DNA of 16,815 nt, from positions 1 through 16,815 of the forward strand of contig JAUHZH010000005.1 of the NCBI GenBank assembly GCA_030426065.1. The letters run 5' to 3'. This document shows positions 1-8,226 of the stretch, in pieces (the first letter of the stretch is position 1; each line of letters opens with the position of its first letter). A program made the position numbers and the translations under genes. The DNA is from Gammaproteobacteria bacterium (GTDB lineage: Bacteria > Pseudomonadota > Gammaproteobacteria > Xanthomonadales > Marinicellaceae). Under the pieces are notes generated by a model. The model ran no database searches. It was not told the origin of the DNA and saw only the letters and a program-made list of their open reading frames with translations.

Positions 1-1076
1 AAGACCTGTTCAACCTTTGCGGTATTTACGCCAGTACCGGCCAGCTTTACGAACCGGTCGATTCCGGCATGCTGATGAAGTACAAGGAAGCAAAGAACGG
101 CCAGTTGCTGGAAGAAGGTATCAACGAAGCCGGTGCAACTTCGGCCTGGATTGCGTGTGCTACGTCATACTCAAACAACAACTGCCCGATGATCCCGTTC
201 TATATCTTCTACTCGATGTTCGGATTCCAGCGTGTAATGGATTTGATCTGGGCGGCAGGTGATATGCAAGCTCGTGGCTTCCTGATTGGTGCAACGTCTG
301 GTCGTACAACGCTGAACGGTGAAGGTTTGCAGCATCAAGACGGCCACTCCCATTTGATTTCAAGCACCGTGGCCAACTGTGTCTCTTACGACCCCACCTA
401 TGCGCATGAAGTCGCTGTGATTGTTCAAAACGGTTTGCAACGCATGTATGCAGACAACGAAGACGTCTACTTCTACTTGACCTTGATGAATGAAAATTAC
501 CCGCACCCTGAGATGGTCGAAGGACAAGAAGCGGGTATTTTGAAAGGCTTGTATCCTTTGAAAACCGTTGGTAAAAGCAAGGTCAAAGCGCAATTATTGG
601 GCTCTGGCACGATCCTGCGCGAAGCAGAAAAGGCCGCTGAGCTGTTGGCCAAAGATTTCAAAGTCGAATCACAGGTTTGGAGTGCCACCAGTTTCACCGA
701 ATTGAAACGAGATGGGCAATCGGTGCAAAGACTCAATCGCTTGAACGCCGACAAAAAGGCTCAATTGTCACACGTCGAACAGTGTTTGAATGACACCGAA
801 GGACCCGTGATCGCTGCCACTGATTACACCCATGACTTTTCTGAGCAAATCAGACCTTGGGTGCGTGGTGCATACACCACATTGGGCACCGATGGCTTTG
901 GCCGAAGTGACACCCGAGAGCAATTGCGCAAATTCTTTGAAGTGGATGCGGCTCACATTGCCTACACCACCGTGGTTGAATTGGTCAAAGCCGGCGACTT
1001 GCCGAAAACGGCGGTTGCCAAAGCGAAGAAATTGTACGAGATCGATGCCGCTGTGGCCGATCCATTCACCCGATAA
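1..1076 (+). CDS. aceE: Pyruvate dehydrogenase E1 component, C-terminal part (5' end outside window)
   Basis: This is the thiamine-diphosphate-dependent E1 subunit (homodimeric bacterial type), which decarboxylates pyruvate and passes the acetyl group to the lipoyl arms of E2. Only the last ~358 residues are present; the frame is open from base 3 and ends at TAA 1074-1076. The family-typical stretch GEGLQHQDGHSH lies early in the fragment, preceded by EEGINEAGATSAW and FYSMFGFQRVMD, all characteristic of AceE rather than the alpha/beta E1 type. The C-terminal third carries the transketolase C-terminal domain (WSATSFTEL, then PWVRGAYTTLGTDGFGRSD). It is followed after 12 bp by aceF on the same strand, so the two are cotranscribed. 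Any promoter and PdhR-type control would lie upstream of the window. The identification is near certain. Confidence 0.97.
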   Translation, partial: DLFNLCGIYASTGQLYEPVDSGMLMKYKEAKNGQLLEEGINEAGATSAWIACATSYSNNNCPMIPFYIFYSMFGFQRVMDLIWAAGDMQARGFLIGATSGRTTLNGEGLQHQDGHSHLISSTVANCVSYDPTYAHEVAVIVQNGLQRMYADNEDVYFYLTLMNENYPHPEMVEGQEAGILKGLYPLKTVGKSKVKAQLLGSGTILREAEKAAELLAKDFKVESQVWSATSFTELKRDGQSVQRLNRLNADKKAQLSHVEQCLNDTEGPVIAATDYTHDFSEQIRPWVRGAYTTLGTDGFGRSDTREQLRKFFEVDAAHIAYTTVVELVKAGDLPKTAVAKAKKLYEIDAAVADPFTR

Positions 1077-1088
1077 TCAGGAACAACC

Positions 1089-2381
1089 ATGAGTGAAAGC
1101 AAACAATTCAACGTCCCAGACATCGGTGATTTCGATGCCGTCGAAGTGATCGAGGTTTTGGTATCTGAAGGCGATGAAATCAACGCCGAAGACCCCATCA
1201 TGTCTTTGGAAAGTGAAAAGGCCACCATTGAAGTGCCTTGTCCTGCTTCTGGCGTGATCGAAAAATTGATGATCAAAGAAGGCGATCAGGTGTCTGAAGG
1301 GACACCGATGATTGTGGTTAAAGTCAGCACTGACAGTGCCCCAGCTGCCGAAGAAAAAGCGCCTGAGCCTGTCAAAGCTGCAGAGCCAGAAAAACAAGAA
1401 GAAAAAGCACCTCAACCCAAACCTGCACCAAAAGCACCGCCGGTGCCTGAAGAAGTGCCCACACAACGCAAAGGCAAATTGGCCCATGCGTCCCCAGCCG
1501 TGCGCAAGTTTGCCCGTGAGCTGGGTGTGGATGTCAGTGTCGTCACCGGCACTGGACGGAAAGGCCGGATCACCAAAGACGACGTCAAAAACCACGTCAA
1601 GACGGCCATGCAATCAGGTGGCCAAACCGTGGTCACGTCGAATTTTGATGTGCCACCATTCCCGGCTGTGGATTTCACCGAATTCGGCGAAGTGGAAAGC
1701 CAACCTTTGTCTCGGATCCAAAAAATCTCAGGCAAGTACTTGCACCGCAATTGGGTCCGCATCCCCCATGTAACCCAATACGATGAAGCCGACATCACGG
1801 AGATGGAAGCCTTCCGACAAGAAAACAAAGCCGAAGCCAAGGCACAAGGGTTTAACCTGACACCCCTGGCGTTCATGGTCAAAGCCATGGCCAAGGCTTT
1901 GAAAAAATTCCCCAAATTCAATGCGTCATTGGACATCGACGGGGAAAACCTGATCTACAAAAAATACTTCCACATCGGCATCGCCGTGGACACCCCCAAT
2001 GGCTTGGTGGTGCCTGTGATTCGCGACTGCGATAAAAAAGAAGTCTTTGAGATTGCCAAAGAAATGCGCGACATTTCCATCAAGGCACGCGAAGGCAAAT
2101 TGGCGCCGAGTGACATGCAGGGTGGCTGTATTTCGATTTCATCCTTGGGTGGCATCGGTGGCACGGCTTTCACACCCATCATCAATGCACCTGAAGTGGC
2201 CATTTTGGGCGTGTCTCGCTCGTCTCACAAACCGGTGTGGAACGGCCAAACATTTGAACCCAGGTTGATGTTGCCCTTGTCATTGAGCTACGACCACCGC
2301 GTCATCGATGGTGCCGATGCAGCCCGTTTCATTGTTTATCTGTCAAGCATCTTGTCTGACATGAAGAAAATGTTGCTCTGA
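1089..2381 (+). CDS. aceF: Dihydrolipoamide acetyltransferase, E2 of pyruvate dehydrogenase
   Basis: E2 is the core of the complex and transfers the acetyl group from the lipoyl arm to CoA. The 430-residue protein has one lipoyl domain (about 4-78) with the lipoylated lysine K44 in ESEKAT. A Pro/Ala/Glu/Lys-rich flexible linker follows (about 83-128), then a peripheral subunit-binding domain (about 131-170, ASPAVRKFARELGVD) and the catalytic domain (about 200-430). The active-site motif DHRVIDG is at 402-408, with H403 as the expected catalytic histidine. A single lipoyl domain is shorter than the E. coli protein with three. ATG 1089 is preceded by AGGAACAACC, a usable ribosome site. It sits between aceE and two small membrane-protein genes in the same operon. 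Confidence 0.97.
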   Translation: MSESKQFNVPDIGDFDAVEVIEVLVSEGDEINAEDPIMSLESEKATIEVPCPASGVIEKLMIKEGDQVSEGTPMIVVKVSTDSAPAAEEKAPEPVKAAEPEKQEEKAPQPKPAPKAPPVPEEVPTQRKGKLAHASPAVRKFARELGVDVSVVTGTGRKGRITKDDVKNHVKTAMQSGGQTVVTSNFDVPPFPAVDFTEFGEVESQPLSRIQKISGKYLHRNWVRIPHVTQYDEADITEMEAFRQENKAEAKAQGFNLTPLAFMVKAMAKALKKFPKFNASLDIDGENLIYKKYFHIGIAVDTPNGLVVPVIRDCDKKEVFEIAKEMRDISIKAREGKLAPSDMQGGCISISSLGGIGGTAFTPIINAPEVAILGVSRSSHKPVWNGQTFEPRLMLPLSLSYDHRVIDGADAARFIVYLSSILSDMKKMLL

Positions 2382-2395
2382 TGCGATGACCCATC

Positions 2396-3064
2396 ATGTT
2401 TGAAAAGCTGAAGGAAAAATTTGAAACCATGGTCGAACAGGCCAAGAAAGCCCACGCAGAGCGGGCTGATGTCTCACGTTTCAATCACCCCTTGGCAGAA
2501 CAAATCGAATGGCACCCTTTGAAAGGCGGTGGCAGCAATTTTTGCACCCACCGCCTGGACGATTCACAAAACGACCTGTTGGTGTTCAAAGCCACCCGAG
2601 GTGCCAAACTGTTCATTGGCATCTTTGGTTTCGCAGGCTTGTTGGGCTTGGCCATTCCGCTGGCCATTTACTTCACACAAGATACCGAATGGTTTCTTTT
2701 GTTGTTTGCCTTTTTATTCGGCGGCATATTTCTCGGCGCCTCTTATTTGATGTACCACTTCATGACCATGCCCCGTGTGTTTGATCGGTTTTATGGCCAT
2801 TACTACAAAGGCAGAAAGAAACCGAATGAAATGGACGTCAACAGCAAGAACCCACTGATTGATTGCAACGACATCGTGGCTTTGCAAATCATCCGCGAAT
2901 ACATACGCAGCGACAAAAGCCGTTACTACAGTTATGAATTGAACCTGGTGCTTCGCGATGGTGAACGCATCAATGTGGTTGACCACGGTAAGATCCAAGC
3001 TTTGCGCGAAGACGCGGAAATTTTATCGACACATTTGGGCGTGCCCGTTTGGGACGCCGCCTGA
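2396..3064 (+). CDS. Two-TM membrane protein of unknown function inside the pyruvate dehydrogenase operon (copy 1)
   Basis: A 222-residue protein I cannot assign to a named family. Residues 1-25 are charged and probably helical. Two hydrophobic segments (about 72-93 and 99-122) form a hairpin, and a polar C-terminal domain of about 100 residues follows. Landmarks are FNHP (29-32), FDRFYG near 129, DIVALQI (159-165), ELNLVL (181-186), VVDHGKI and LGVPVWD close to the end. All recur in the next gene, so the two are paralogs. The C-terminal domain alternates short hydrophobic strands and a final helix, which would suit a PH-like or similar small beta domain; that is inference. It starts 14 bp after aceF with only a weak ribosome site and is probably translated as part of the aceEF-lpd message. 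Confidence 0.85.
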   Translation: MFEKLKEKFETMVEQAKKAHAERADVSRFNHPLAEQIEWHPLKGGGSNFCTHRLDDSQNDLLVFKATRGAKLFIGIFGFAGLLGLAIPLAIYFTQDTEWFLLLFAFLFGGIFLGASYLMYHFMTMPRVFDRFYGHYYKGRKKPNEMDVNSKNPLIDCNDIVALQIIREYIRSDKSRYYSYELNLVLRDGERINVVDHGKIQALREDAEILSTHLGVPVWDAA

Positions 3065-3076
3065 TCAACACCATCA

Positions 3077-3700
3077 ATGAACAACAGCATTGCCGAAAAA
3101 TTCAATCACCCCATGGCCGCCCAAGTCAGTTGGGATGCACTGCGTCCTGAAAGTGCCAGCTCGATTGTAAGCCTCAGATTGGACACCTCTGTGGAAGACC
3201 ATTTGATTTTTAAACCCACCAAATTGATTTTGTTTTGCGTTACTTTCGTAGTATTGATGATTATCACTATTGTTGGTGGGATCTTGATTTCCAATCATCA
3301 AACGGGTGAATGGGACTTAGAGTCTACTGTCTTCGCATTTGTGATGCCCTATGCGCTGTATAAGTCATTCTCGTACATGCATACATGGCTACAACCGAAG
3401 TTTTTTGATACCTTTAGGGGTGTATATTATTCACATTGGTTTCAAATCACAAACCCAACAAGCAAGCAAGCGGAGCAAACCATTCCTATCAAAGATATTG
3501 TTGCCTTGCAAATCCTCAAGAAAAGAGTTCGAGCCGATAACCGTTCCACTGTTAGCCACGAACTCAATCTGGTTTTAAAGGACATGAAGCGGGTCAATGT
3601 CATTGACCACAGTAAAATAAAAACAATGAAGAAAGATGCTTTAAAATTAGCAAGACGCCTTGGCATTCCCCTTTGGGACGGCCGCAACCTCCAAAATTAA
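3077..3700 (+). CDS. Two-TM membrane protein of unknown function inside the pyruvate dehydrogenase operon (copy 2)
   Basis: A 207-residue paralog of the preceding protein. It lacks the charged N-terminal 20 residues and begins almost directly with FNHP (9-12). The hydrophobic segments are about 49-72 and 84-104. The C-terminal domain repeats the shared landmarks DIVALQI (140-146), ELNLVL (162-167), VIDHSKI (176-182) and LGIPLWD (195-201). The middle of the gene (roughly 3225-3560) reads as more AT-rich than aceF or lpdA, which suggests relaxed constraint or a different history. It starts 12 bp after copy 1 and ends 18 bp before lpdA, so it belongs to the same transcript. No catalytic motif is visible, so no function is assigned. 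Confidence 0.85.
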   Translation: MNNSIAEKFNHPMAAQVSWDALRPESASSIVSLRLDTSVEDHLIFKPTKLILFCVTFVVLMIITIVGGILISNHQTGEWDLESTVFAFVMPYALYKSFSYMHTWLQPKFFDTFRGVYYSHWFQITNPTSKQAEQTIPIKDIVALQILKKRVRADNRSTVSHELNLVLKDMKRVNVIDHSKIKTMKKDALKLARRLGIPLWDGRNLQN

Positions 3701-3718
3701 ATACTATCAGAGAATCAC

Positions 3719-5458
3719 ATGACTCATTCAATAGACATCATCATTCCGGACATTGGCGATTTTGACAATGTACCCGTCATAGAAGTACTGATCGCTGAAG
3801 GCGACACGGTTGAAAAAGACGATTCTTTGGTCACATTGGAAAGTGAAAAAGCGACCATGGAAATCCCGTCGCCACAGGCTGGCACCATCAAATCCATCAG
3901 CATCAAAGAAGGCGATGTGGTGGCCAAAGGTCAGGTGATTGGGCAAATGGAAGTGGAAGAAAGCGCCCAAGAAACTGATGAAAAACCTGCAGCTGAACAA
4001 GCGCCCGCTGAAACCAAAAAAGAAACCACTGCGCCAACAAAACCAGCAGTTGCCACAGCCACACCTTCAGAATTCGACACCGAAATGCTGGTCATTGGTG
4101 CCGGTCCTGGCGGTTACACCGCGGCGTTCCGTGCCGCTGATTTGGATATGCAAACCACCTTGGTGGAGCGTTATGACACCTTGGGTGGCGTGTGTTTGAA
4201 CGTCGGTTGTATCCCATCAAAAGCGTTGTTGCACACCGCTGGCGTGATTCGTGAAGCGGCACACATGGAAAAGAACGGCGTGGTTTTTGGCGCGCCAAAA
4301 ATCGATCGTGAAAAACTGTTGGGCTTCAAAAACTCAGTGATCAGCAAGTTGACTGGCGGTTTGGGCCAAATGGCCAAGCAGCGCAAAGTCGAGCGCGTCA
4401 CCGGTGAAGCCAAGTTCGTTGATGCGCACACCGTGGCGGTCGATGGCAAGAACATCACCTTCAAACACTGCATCATTGCAGCAGGCTCTCAAGTGTTTAA
4501 ACTGCCCGGCATGCCCTGGGACGACGAGCGTTTGATGGATTCCACCGATGCTTTGGACTTGAAAGAAGTGCCAGAATCCATGCTGATCATCGGCGGTGGC
4601 ATCATTGGATTGGAAATGGCCACCGTCTACTCTGCATTGGGCACTGAAATCACCATCGTCGAAATGATGGATCAGATCATCCCCGGTGCTGACAAAGACC
4701 TGGTCCGACCTTTGATGCAACACATCAAAAAACAATACAAAGACATCAAACTGAAAACCAAGGTCACCGCCTGTGTCCCCAGCAAAAAAGGCTTGGAAGT
4801 CGAATTCGACGGAAAGGACAAAGTGACCTATGACCGCGTTTTGGTCGCCGTAGGCCGCGTGCCCAATGGCCACAAGTTGGATGCCGACAAAGCCGGCGTC
4901 GAAGTGACAGACCGCGGCTTCATCCCTGTTGATAAACAAATGCGCACCAACGTCGATCACATCTTCGCCATCGGCGACATCGTCGGTCAACCGATGTTGG
5001 CGCACAAAGCCACTCACGAAGCCAAAATCGCTGCCGAAGTGGCACACGGCGAAAAAGTCTTCTTTGATGCACTGGTGATTCCATCCGTCGCTTACACCGA
5101 TCCCGAAGTGGCTTGGGTCGGCTTGACCGAAACCGAAGCCAAAGAAAACGGCACAACATACGAAGTCGGTAAGTTCCCTTGGGCCGCCTCAGGTCGCGCC
5201 ATCGGCAACGACCGCACCGAAGGGTTCACCAAACTGTTGTTTGATCCTGAAACGGATCGCGTATTGGGCGCAGGCATCGTCGGCACCAATGCCGGTGAGC
5301 TGATCAGTGAGTTGTGTCTTGCCATCGAGATGGGCTGTGAAGCCGCCGACATCGGCCTCACCATTCATCCTCACCCCACTTTGGCAGAATCAGTCGCCAT
5401 GAGTGCCGAGGCCTTCGAAGGCACCATCACTGATTTGTACATGCCGAAGAAAAAGTAA
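3719..5458 (+). CDS. lpdA: Dihydrolipoamide dehydrogenase (E3) with N-terminal lipoyl domain
   Basis: E3 is the FAD flavoprotein that reoxidises dihydrolipoamide with NAD+. The 579-residue protein is about 100 residues longer than the common E3 because it begins with a lipoyl domain (about 4-79, K44 in ESEKAT) joined by an Ala/Pro/Glu/Lys linker (about 82-116). The FAD motif GAGPGG is at 127-132. The redox-active disulfide C159/C164 lies in GGVCLNVGCIPSK, the NAD-binding GGGIIGLEMA follows, and the dimer-interface catalytic HPHPTLAE is at 550-557 (H552, E557). E3 enzymes with their own lipoyl domain are known from Neisseria and Ralstonia. The lipoyl domain closely resembles that of the AceF encoded upstream. 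It is the last gene of the operon; a hairpin follows 18 bp after the stop. Confidence 0.97.
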   Translation: MTHSIDIIIPDIGDFDNVPVIEVLIAEGDTVEKDDSLVTLESEKATMEIPSPQAGTIKSISIKEGDVVAKGQVIGQMEVEESAQETDEKPAAEQAPAETKKETTAPTKPAVATATPSEFDTEMLVIGAGPGGYTAAFRAADLDMQTTLVERYDTLGGVCLNVGCIPSKALLHTAGVIREAAHMEKNGVVFGAPKIDREKLLGFKNSVISKLTGGLGQMAKQRKVERVTGEAKFVDAHTVAVDGKNITFKHCIIAAGSQVFKLPGMPWDDERLMDSTDALDLKEVPESMLIIGGGIIGLEMATVYSALGTEITIVEMMDQIIPGADKDLVRPLMQHIKKQYKDIKLKTKVTACVPSKKGLEVEFDGKDKVTYDRVLVAVGRVPNGHKLDADKAGVEVTDRGFIPVDKQMRTNVDHIFAIGDIVGQPMLAHKATHEAKIAAEVAHGEKVFFDALVIPSVAYTDPEVAWVGLTETEAKENGTTYEVGKFPWAASGRAIGNDRTEGFTKLLFDPETDRVLGAGIVGTNAGELISELCLAIEMGCEAADIGLTIHPHPTLAESVAMSAEAFEGTITDLYMPKKK

Positions 5459-5475
5459 GCACTAAGACAGCATGA

Positions 5476-5503
5476 GCATGCATCTTCAACTGGGGATGCA
5501 TGC
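5476..5503 (+). terminator. Hairpin after lpdA, candidate end of the pyruvate dehydrogenase operon
   Basis: A perfect 9-bp inverted repeat, GCATGCATC (5476-5484) and GATGCATGC (5495-5503), encloses a 10-nt loop. It starts 17 bp after the lpdA stop. No T-run follows, so it is not a classic intrinsic terminator; it may be a 3' stabilising hairpin. The repeat covers the first possible ATG of the next gene (5500), which argues for the later start at 5521. GCATGC and ATGCAT are self-palindromic, so a protein-binding site is also possible. Confidence 0.45.
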
Positions 5504-5520
5504 GAACTTCAGCATATCCC

Positions 5521-6549
5521 ATGCAAACTGTAAATTATCTACACATAGTTTTTGCCAGCCAAGCCAGTTTGGGTGCCGTTTTGTTGATTAATCAATCACG
5601 ATTCAAAGGATTGGTGGCCCTTTTAATCAGTGCCACTTGTTTGATGCTTTTCAACCTCAATGAAGAACTCAACATCTTTGTTTCATGGCCACTGATCACA
5701 CCGGCATTTGTACTATTAAATGGCCCGTTGTGGTACTTCTTTGTCCGACAATTGACCGGCAACAAATCCTGGCGACCACAAGATTGGCTTCACCTCACCC
5801 CAGCAGTTTTGGGGACAACCATCAGCGCCAGCTGGCCCCAAACCATCATTTTTGTCGGCACACTGAGTCAGTTCATTTACATTTACTGCGCCATTAAATT
5901 GGTTAAACAATACCACCAGCTCAGTAAACAACAGCATTCCGATGCGCACGACATGCAAATCAAATGGGTAGTCCATGTCATGTCTGCCATTGTCTTCGTG
6001 TCTGTTATTGACCTGATCAGATTAAATTCACAACAATCCTTGTCCAATGAACTGGCTCAAATCGCTTACTTGTTAACACAACTGTTGTATTTAATGGTGT
6101 TTGTCTATTTGATATATCAAGCCATCAATCAACCGGCCCTCTTTAATGGCCTACAACAAGATTTTTCACCAACCAAACCCCCATCCAAGACCAACCCCAT
6201 TGATCAGCCAGAACTTGAAAAGCGCAAAAAGCAGTTTGCAGTGATTGATCAATACATCCAAGATCACCTGTTGTTTTTACAACCTCGACTGAGCATTCGA
6301 ACACTTTCTGAACAATGTGGAATGACTGAAAAAGAAATTTCTCAAGCCATCAATCATGTTGATGATTTGAACTTTTGTGATTACATCAATGGCATGAGGA
6401 TAGAACATTTCAAACAGGTTCTTACAATCCATTCCAATATACTGCAAACCGCTTTAGACTGTGGCTTCAACTCAAAATCCTCATTCAATGCCGTATTTAA
6501 AAAAGCAACAGGTTTGACACCCAGCCAGTTTCAAAAATCGAAAACCTAA
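5521..6549 (+). CDS. Membrane-anchored AraC-family transcriptional regulator
   Basis: About 342 residues from ATG 5521; an upstream in-frame ATG at 5500 would add seven. I chose 5521 because 5500 lies inside the right arm of the hairpin that follows lpdA, although neither start has a good ribosome site. The N-terminal two thirds hold about seven hydrophobic segments, including FKGLVALLISATCLMLF, WPLITPAFVLLNGPLWYFFV and IAYLLTQLLYLMVFVYLIYQ, as in 7-TM sensor-type AraC regulators. A short charged linker leads to the C-terminal AraC DNA-binding domain (last ~100 residues). That domain has two helix-turn-helices: LSIRTLSEQCGMTEKEISQ, and ALDCGFNSKSSFNAVFKKAT with the family signature GLTPSQF. 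The signal is unknown. The amidohydrolase gene 80 bp downstream on the same strand is a natural target. Confidence 0.9.
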   Translation: MQTVNYLHIVFASQASLGAVLLINQSRFKGLVALLISATCLMLFNLNEELNIFVSWPLITPAFVLLNGPLWYFFVRQLTGNKSWRPQDWLHLTPAVLGTTISASWPQTIIFVGTLSQFIYIYCAIKLVKQYHQLSKQQHSDAHDMQIKWVVHVMSAIVFVSVIDLIRLNSQQSLSNELAQIAYLLTQLLYLMVFVYLIYQAINQPALFNGLQQDFSPTKPPSKTNPIDQPELEKRKKQFAVIDQYIQDHLLFLQPRLSIRTLSEQCGMTEKEISQAINHVDDLNFCDYINGMRIEHFKQVLTIHSNILQTALDCGFNSKSSFNAVFKKATGLTPSQFQKSKT

Positions 6550-6555
6550 TAAATA

Positions 6556-6579
6556 CGTCCAGAATCATGAAACTGGACG
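6556..6579. repeat. Short inverted repeat between the AraC and amidohydrolase genes
   Basis: CGTCCAG (6556-6562) and CTGGACG (6573-6579) form a perfect 7-bp dyad with a 10-nt centre, located 7 bp after the AraC stop. It could be a regulator-binding site in front of the amidohydrolase gene or a weak hairpin. There is no T-run directly after it. Confidence 0.3.
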
Positions 6580-6629
6580 AAAGACCCTCCTGAAAGCGCC
6601 AATATGGTGATTTTTTCAATGGGTGTTTT

Positions 6630-8033
6630 ATGAAATCCACAATCAAATTCATTTCTGCTGGCTTGTTCAGTTTACTGTTATTGGTTTTGATCAGCATGCC
6701 TTACGCAAAGCTGAAACAACATGCGCCCATGGTCATGGGGACTGTCTGTGACCGCTTGTTATTGAAGAATGTTCAGTGGGTTGACCTCAACAGTCACAAC
6801 AAAGCCCAAACAGTTAACCTGCGTTTAGAGCAAGGCGAAATCACCCTTGTTACCCACATGCCTTTAACTGCTGAAACAGGTGAAATGGTCATCGATGGTC
6901 AGCAACTGTATGTGATGCCAGGCATCATTGACATGCATGTTCACATTCATGATCGGCATGACTTATTGGCCACACTAGCCCACGGTGTCACTCATGTCAG
7001 AAGTTTAAATGGCTCTCGGAAAACACTGCAATTCAGGGATGAAATCAAACAGGGACAGACCACCGGCCCATACATGACCGTTGGAAGCCCGGCCATCAAT
7101 CAAAAAAGCCAATATGCCAGCGCTTCTTCCCATCACTTTGTTAACGGACCCAAAGAGGCCATCGAGTCAGTCAAGCAGTTTCATGCCATGGGATTTGATG
7201 TGATTAAGGTTTATGATGGCTTGAGGCCGGATGTATTTCAAAGCATTGTAAAGACGACTCAAGAACTTGGGATGCCTTTTGCTGGCCACCCTTCTTTTTT
7301 CATCAGCACTGAGGGTTATTTGAACGCCGGTGCGCAGTCATTGGAACACATGGAAATGCTGTATCAAACAGCCATGGATTACAGTGACGATCAACACCAC
7401 TTGAACCGCTTAATTGTTGAACTGAAAAAATTCAATGTGCCGGTCACAGCCAACTTGATAGACTTTCACCACCTGGCACAAGTGGTCAACAACCCTGAAT
7501 ATTTAAAAACACTGAACACAGAAACCATCAACAGCAATTGGCTGCGGATTGTTTTGCCTGGGGTCACAGGGCTCTCTGAAATTCCCAACGGCAAAGACTG
7601 GCTGGTAAAATCCAAGTTTCTGGGTCAGATGGCCAAAATGTTTTATGACGCAGGCATTCCAATGCTGCTGGGTTCAGATGCAGGTGCGAACCTGACTTTA
7701 CACGGGCATGCCAGCATTGAAGAAATGTTGCTGCTGAACAGTTTCGGTATTTCTGAGGAAGCCATATTAAAAAGCGCCACCACCGTTGCGGCTAAAACGT
7801 TGAAACTCAGTGAAGCATATGGAAGCATTCAAAAAGGCCATGAAGCCAGCTTGGTTTTACTGAAAAGCGACCCTCGAAAAGACCTGTCAACTTTCTATGA
7901 CGTTCAAGGTCTGATTCACAATAACAGGTATTTCAACACTGAAGACATCGCATCTATGAAAACGCTGTCCAAAGAACAAATGAATCATTACGAATACATG
8001 GGCTGGGCCCTGCTGTCACATGTATTCGATTGA
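6630..8033 (+). CDS. Membrane-anchored or exported metal-dependent amidohydrolase (imidazolonepropionase-like)
   Basis: A 467-residue member of the amidohydrolase superfamily, which hydrolyses C-N bonds (cyclic amides, peptides, lactam-like substrates) with a bound metal pair. Residues 6-26 are strongly hydrophobic behind a basic start, so this is a signal peptide or membrane anchor and the enzyme acts outside the cytoplasm. Metal and catalytic landmarks are all present: H103 and H105 in DMHVHIH, K193 in VIKVYDG (the position of a carboxylated lysine in related enzymes), H220 in AGHPSF, H240 in LEHME, and D350 in GSDAG. The C-terminal part returns to the small beta-sandwich typical of the superfamily (IQKGHEASLVLLKSDP). 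The substrate cannot be read from the sequence. No clear Shine-Dalgarno precedes ATG 6630. Its likely regulator is the AraC protein just upstream. Confidence 0.88.
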   Translation: MKSTIKFISAGLFSLLLLVLISMPYAKLKQHAPMVMGTVCDRLLLKNVQWVDLNSHNKAQTVNLRLEQGEITLVTHMPLTAETGEMVIDGQQLYVMPGIIDMHVHIHDRHDLLATLAHGVTHVRSLNGSRKTLQFRDEIKQGQTTGPYMTVGSPAINQKSQYASASSHHFVNGPKEAIESVKQFHAMGFDVIKVYDGLRPDVFQSIVKTTQELGMPFAGHPSFFISTEGYLNAGAQSLEHMEMLYQTAMDYSDDQHHLNRLIVELKKFNVPVTANLIDFHHLAQVVNNPEYLKTLNTETINSNWLRIVLPGVTGLSEIPNGKDWLVKSKFLGQMAKMFYDAGIPMLLGSDAGANLTLHGHASIEEMLLLNSFGISEEAILKSATTVAAKTLKLSEAYGSIQKGHEASLVLLKSDPRKDLSTFYDVQGLIHNNRYFNTEDIASMKTLSKEQMNHYEYMGWALLSHVFD

Positions 8034-8146
8034 AGCGTTCCGGTCCACTGAACCCACTTAAGAACTTGAACCAAACTTTTGTTTTTAGGTGGTCATCAAT
8101 TCTACATCATGCCCATCGCAGGAGAACCGAGTTCAAGAAACCGAAG

Positions 8147-8180
8147 GGTGCTTTGCCCCCAAAGCACCTCGAAACTTTTT
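8147..8180 (+). terminator. Probable rho-independent terminator of the amidohydrolase unit
   Basis: A perfect 8-bp stem, GGTGCTTT (8147-8154) and AAAGCACC (8161-8168), has the 6-nt loop GCCCCC. A run of five T follows at 8176-8180, seven bases after the stem, a little far for an ideal terminator. It lies about 115 bp after the amidohydrolase stop and 47 bp before the next gene. Confidence 0.55.
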
Positions 8181-8226
8181 GACTGCTTTAGAGTCTGATT
8201 GATTTATCAACTTATTGATTGGGTGT

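Noticed and set aside
1077..1613. Minus-strand 178-residue open frame rich in F, R and C
   Set aside because: Antisense to the lipoyl and linker region of aceF; the repetitive composition mirrors the Ala/Pro/Lys linker codons.
4334..5047. Minus-strand 237-residue open frame
   Set aside because: It lies wholly inside lpdA, has shadow-like composition rich in H, D, F and V, and shows no domain or ribosome site.
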